Shown one piece after another: positions 6,450 through 9,466 of a stretch of 9,466 bases of DNA. Location of the stretch: assembly GCA_902496265.1 (NCBI GenBank), contig CABVAD010000029.1, positions 1 through 9,466 of the forward strand. The letters run 5' to 3'. Within the stretch, counting starts at the first letter, position 1. The number at the start of each line of letters is the position of its first letter. The translations under genes and the position numbers were made by a program. Under the pieces are notes generated by a model. It had not been told where the DNA came from. It saw nothing but the letters and a program-made list of their open reading frames with translations, and did not search any database. Source of the stretch: an uncultured Oscillospiraceae bacterium (GTDB taxonomy: Bacteria > Bacillota > Clostridia > Oscillospirales > Acutalibacteraceae).

Positions 6450-7263
6450 CCGCCGCAACCCCTTTTATAATATATTTCTGACACAGCAGATAAAAAACGA
6501 TTACGGGAATGATTGACAGCACAAGCATTGCCATCATAGCGCCCATATCGACAGAGCCGTAGCCGCCCTTTAAATACTGCACGGCGACTGGGATCGTTTT
6601 ATAGTCGCTGCCTATTACAAGATAGGGCAGAAGATAGTCGTTCCAAATCCACATCGTGTTCAGTATCGCAACCGTTATCGCCGTCGGCTTAAGAATCGGG
6701 AAAACCACCCGCCAGTAGGTTTGGAAGGGGCTACAGCCGTCAATGGTTGCCGCCTCCTCAATGCCTAAAGGCACGGTTTTTATAAAGCCCGTGAACATAA
6801 AGACCGAAAGCCCCGCACCGAAGCCTAAATATATTAATATTATACCAATCGGATTGTCAAGATGCAAGACATTTGCAACCTTTGACATTGTAAACATTAC
6901 CATTTGGAAGGGAACAATCATTGAAAAGACCAGCGCGTAGTATAAAAGCGAGGTGAATTTGTTTTTAACCCTTACAATATACCACGCGCACATTGAGGTG
7001 AAGACTATAATGGCGGCAATCGAAAAGAGGGTAATAAACAGCGACCAGCCGAAAGCCGAGACAAAGCCCGTGTTTTTAATGCCCTCGGTGTAGTTTGAAA
7101 GCCCAACAAAATCGTTTCCCAAAGGCAGAGTAAAGGGGCTTGCATTGATGGAAAACTTAGCCTTAAAGGAATTTATCAGCACCACCGCCACGGGAAAAAC
7201 AAAGGCGGCGGCGAAAATGAGAAGCAGAACAAAGAAAACGCCGCTTAGTGCTTTTCTTGCCAT
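6433..7263 (-). CDS. ABC sugar importer permease, MalG-like (CUT1 family)
   Basis: This is one of two inner-membrane subunits of a carbohydrate ABC importer. Hydrophobic segments at about 9-30, 70-95, 105-126, 138-160, 192-212 and 240-262 give the six helices typical of MalG. The EAA loop that docks on the ATPase begins EEAATIDGCSPFQTYWR at 169-185. WNDYLLP at 207-213 and the C-terminal QKYIIKGVAAGAVKG (262-276) are strong MalG hallmarks. Length 276 is normal. Its start overlaps the stop of the MalF-like gene by one base (TGATG), so it is probably translated by re-initiation. Its 3' end overlaps malQ, which makes maltose or maltodextrin the likely cargo. Permease sequence alone does not settle the substrate. 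Confidence 0.93.
   Translation of the reverse strand: MARKALSGVFFVLLLIFAAAFVFPVAVVLINSFKAKFSINASPFTLPLGNDFVGLSNYTEGIKNTGFVSAFGWSLFITLFSIAAIIVFTSMCAWYIVRVKNKFTSLLYYALVFSMIVPFQMVMFTMSKVANVLHLDNPIGIILIYLGFGAGLSVFMFTGFIKTVPLGIEEAATIDGCSPFQTYWRVVFPILKPTAITVAILNTMWIWNDYLLPYLVIGSDYKTIPVAVQYLKGGYGSVDMGAMMAMLVLSIIPVIVFYLLCQKYIIKGVAAGAVKG
6459..6466 (-). promoter_or_regulatory. Probable Shine-Dalgarno sequence of malQ inside the MalG-like gene
   Basis: On the minus strand AAAAGGGG lies within the final codons of the upstream permease gene, nine bases before GTG 6449 and with no gap before TTG 6458. It is the main reason for preferring the GTG as the malQ start. Confidence 0.4.
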
Positions 7264-8108
7264 CAGCTTTCAACCTCTTTTCTGCGTGTAAGATAAAGCT
7301 GTAAAAGGGCTATCACAGCCACGATAATAAAGAATATTACCGCCTTCGCCTGACCCACGCCCTCGTAGCCCGAACGGGAATAAAAGGTGTTGTAAATATC
7401 GAGCGCCACCATCTGGGTGCGGTTTGCGGGAGCACCCGCGGTAAGGGCTAAATTTTGGTCAAACAGCTTAAAGGAGTTGGTTATGGTTAAAAACAGGCAA
7501 ATTGTAATCGACGGCATAACCGAGGGAATCGTGATTTTAAAGAGCACTGTGGCGGCATTCGCTCCGTCCACCCGCGCCGCCTCTAAAATATCGCCCGGGA
7601 TATTCTGAATACCCGCTATATAAATTATCATCATATAGCCTATCATCTGCCAATGCATAAGGATAACCAGTCCCCAAAAGCCGTAGGTCGGATTTGAGGT
7701 TATAGAATAACCGAAGTTATAAAGCACGCCGTTTATTATTACCTGCCAGATATAGCCGAGAACAATGCCGCCGATAAGGTTCGGCATAAAAAAGACGGTG
7801 CGGAAGAAGTTTGTGCCGGGCAGCTCACGTGTAAAGAGCAGGGCTAAAACAAATGCGATAACGTTAATTCCGATTACCGAGATTACCGCGAATTTTACCG
7901 TGAATATAAGGGACTGCAAAAATAGCTTATCGTCCGTAAAGGCACGGATATAGTTCGAAAAGCCTACAAAGGTCGCGTCGGTCACGGTGCGGAACTCGGT
8001 AAAGGAAAGGAAAACGCCCATTACAAAGGGGATGACAAAGGCTATCAAAAACGCCGCGAGACAGGGCAGTACGAATACAGGAAACCAGCGTTTTACCGTT
8101 TTCTCCAT
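7263..8108 (-). CDS. ABC sugar importer permease, MalF-like (CUT1 family)
   Basis: This is the second inner-membrane subunit and likely forms a heterodimer with the MalG-like protein. It has a short basic N terminus (EKTVKRW), then hydrophobic segments at about 9-35, 66-92, 105-125, 144-167, 199-218 and 254-274. The EAA loop starts ILEAARVDGANAATVLFKI at 174-192. RTVFFMPNLIGGIVLG at 103-118 is typical of the MalF/UgpA branch. At 281 residues it lacks the long N-terminal and periplasmic insertions of E. coli MalF, as usual in Gram-positive members. Its ATG comes directly after the binding-protein stop with no spacer, so translation is probably coupled. A msm- or Mdx-like oligosaccharide transporter is the general class; malQ downstream supports maltodextrin. 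Confidence 0.93.
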   Translation of the reverse strand: MEKTVKRWFPVFVLPCLAAFLIAFVIPFVMGVFLSFTEFRTVTDATFVGFSNYIRAFTDDKLFLQSLIFTVKFAVISVIGINVIAFVLALLFTRELPGTNFFRTVFFMPNLIGGIVLGYIWQVIINGVLYNFGYSITSNPTYGFWGLVILMHWQMIGYMMIIYIAGIQNIPGDILEAARVDGANAATVLFKITIPSVMPSITICLFLTITNSFKLFDQNLALTAGAPANRTQMVALDIYNTFYSRSGYEGVGQAKAVIFFIIVAVIALLQLYLTRRKEVES

Positions 8109-9455
8109 TTAAGCGCGTTCACTCTTCCATTTGTTGGATATGCTCTTGCGGACGTCCTCCCACTTTTTGTTGCCCTGAACATAGTCGAGCAGAGAGCTGC
8201 CGACTTCCTTTTTAAATGCTTCGCTCGGGAAGCCTGTAAATACCCAGGGGATATTCTTCACAGAATCGTCCTTCATATAGCGGGAAATTTCCTTTGCGAG
8301 CGGGTCGTTCGGGAGCTCGTTTTCCGAGAAGGTGTTAAAGGGGGTGATAAAGTCGAGCTTGTTTGTCACATAATCCTTTCCGGTGTTGCTTGAAAAGAGC
8401 CATTCGAGGAAAGCTAAGGAGTTTTTCTGTTGCTCGTCGGTTGCATTTTTGTTGATTGCAAGGTAGTTTTCCGTACCTATGCAGATGCCCTGACCCTTTT
8501 CGCCCTCTATTCCTGTATACATCGGCATCATTTTGATGTCATCGGCTTTTACGGTGTTGCCCTTAACGCCCGAAATCTGCGACCAGCTCCAGTTGCCGTT
8601 CTGAACCATTGCCACCTTGCCGAGTGCAAATTCCGCCATTGAGTCGGCGACCGACTTTGAGCCTAAAAGGGTGGGCTTTGTGATTGAATTGTTGATATAA
8701 AGGTCGAAAAGCTTTTCAAAGTTTTCGGCGTACTTGTATTCGATTTTATCCGCCTTATACATAGCGAGCGACAGGTCGGAGTTCGCGTCGTTTTTCTCAA
8801 ACAGCTCATAGTAAAGCGGTACATTCAAAAGGTGGGACTGCCAGCGCCAGTCCTCTCCGCTTGAAAGCGAGGTAGAGGCGAAAACGCCCTCAATGCCGAG
8901 CTTCTGAAGATTTGCGGTCATATCCTCTACAACAGCCTTAAGCTTGTCAAAGCTGTCGATTTCGTCCGCCGATTTAAGGTCGGTTTTTTTGTCGGGGAGC
9001 GCGAAATATTTTTTCATAATCGCGTTGTTGTAGATAATTCCGTAGCCCTCGATAACATAGGGGATCGCGTATACTCCGCCGTCGTCCCTGATAGCGAGGT
9101 TTTTATCCGCCAGCATATCGTAAAGCTTACTGTCCTTAATATCAAGGCAGTAGTCGTCCCATTCGTCATAGCCGACAGGGCCGTTGACCTGAAAAATAGT
9201 GGGAGCGCCGGATTTTGCAATCTCGGATTTAAGGGTCTGCTCATAGGTGTTGGCGGCGGCGGTCACAACCTTGACCTTAACGCCCTTTTCCTCCTCGTAT
9301 TTTTTAGCCAGCTCCTCGTAAACCGAGGCTGATTCAGGCTTGAAATTGAGGAAATACACCTCGGAGCTTGTTGCTTTCTTTTTGCCGCAGCCCGCGAGTG
9401 ACACGCAGGACAGCAAACAGATAATTGATAATAATAAAGAAATCGGTTTTTTCAT
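8109..9455 (-). CDS. ABC sugar importer substrate-binding lipoprotein (family 1, CUT1)
   Basis: This extracellular sugar-binding protein is anchored to the membrane by a lipid and delivers cargo to the two permeases encoded next. Residues 1-23 form a lipoprotein signal: Lys2-Lys3, a hydrophobic core, and lipobox LAGC with Cys23 as the predicted lipidated residue. The mature part begins with a charged linker, then a beta strand EVYFLNFKPES. FALGKVAMVQNGNWSW at 276-291 is the family signature preceding the ligand-contacting tryptophans. Other aromatics, such as WRW at 203-205, could stack on sugar rings. Length 448 is typical. GGAGGT at 9466-9461, five bases before the ATG, supports the start and reaches the window edge, so the promoter is out of view. 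It is the first visible gene of the operon. Maltodextrin as ligand is inferred from malQ. Confidence 0.94.
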   Translation of the reverse strand: MKKPISLLLSIICLLSCVSLAGCGKKKATSSEVYFLNFKPESASVYEELAKKYEEEKGVKVKVVTAAANTYEQTLKSEIAKSGAPTIFQVNGPVGYDEWDDYCLDIKDSKLYDMLADKNLAIRDDGGVYAIPYVIEGYGIIYNNAIMKKYFALPDKKTDLKSADEIDSFDKLKAVVEDMTANLQKLGIEGVFASTSLSSGEDWRWQSHLLNVPLYYELFEKNDANSDLSLAMYKADKIEYKYAENFEKLFDLYINNSITKPTLLGSKSVADSMAEFALGKVAMVQNGNWSWSQISGVKGNTVKADDIKMMPMYTGIEGEKGQGICIGTENYLAINKNATDEQQKNSLAFLEWLFSSNTGKDYVTNKLDFITPFNTFSENELPNDPLAKEISRYMKDDSVKNIPWVFTGFPSEAFKKEVGSSLLDYVQGNKKWEDVRKSISNKWKSERA

Positions 9456-9466
9456 AATTTACCTCC

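Noticed and set aside
8430..9244. Small open frames within the binding-protein gene on both strands
   Set aside because: They are shadows of a full-length lipoprotein gene with clear signal peptide and family signature.
1..9466. Search for CRISPR arrays, tRNA/rRNA genes, insertion sequences, phage genes, toxin-antitoxin pairs or defence systems
   Set aside because: None seen. All gaps between genes are under 70 bases and every gene belongs to a familiar housekeeping or sugar-uptake family.

Overview
The window looks like ordinary chromosomal DNA from a Gram-positive, low-to-moderate-GC Clostridia-type bacterium, most likely an Oscillospirales/Ruminococcaceae relative. This is inferred from the DivIVA protein, strong purine-rich Shine-Dalgarno (SD) sequences, the divIVA-lspA-rluD order, a two-subunit transketolase, and a sugar importer with no ATPase gene of its own in view. 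It is almost fully coding: nine genes in two convergent runs that meet at a hairpin terminator at about 4894-4928. I see no RNA gene, insertion sequence, phage gene, CRISPR array or long repeat. The largest gap between genes is 67 bases.

The plus-strand run (20-4891) reads divIVA, lspA (TTG start), an RluD-type 23S rRNA pseudouridine synthase, a Cof-type HAD phosphatase, and the N- and C-terminal subunits of a split transketolase. Spacing is tight: lspA and rluD overlap by 14 bases, rluD and the HAD gene are 1 base apart, and the transketolase halves are 14 bases apart. The run probably forms one transcription unit ending at the hairpin. The divIVA/lspA/rluD part is a known Firmicutes cell-division and envelope neighbourhood. 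The HAD and transketolase genes add sugar-phosphate metabolism.

The minus-strand run (9455 down to 4959) is a carbohydrate uptake and use operon: a lipoprotein sugar-binding protein, two CUT1-type permeases (MalF-like and MalG-like), and 4-alpha-glucanotransferase MalQ. Neighbouring genes abut or overlap (0, 1 and about 17 bases), which suggests translational coupling. MalQ implies that the cargo is maltose or maltodextrin: the importer brings oligosaccharides in and MalQ disproportionates them in the cytoplasm. The ATPase is probably a shared MsmX-type protein encoded elsewhere. The binding protein carries a lipobox and so should be a substrate of the signal peptidase II encoded at the other end of the window.

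I did not find an undescribed system. The points most worth a second look are the unclear start of malQ, the altered membrane-contact residues in DivIVA, and the missing transport ATPase.
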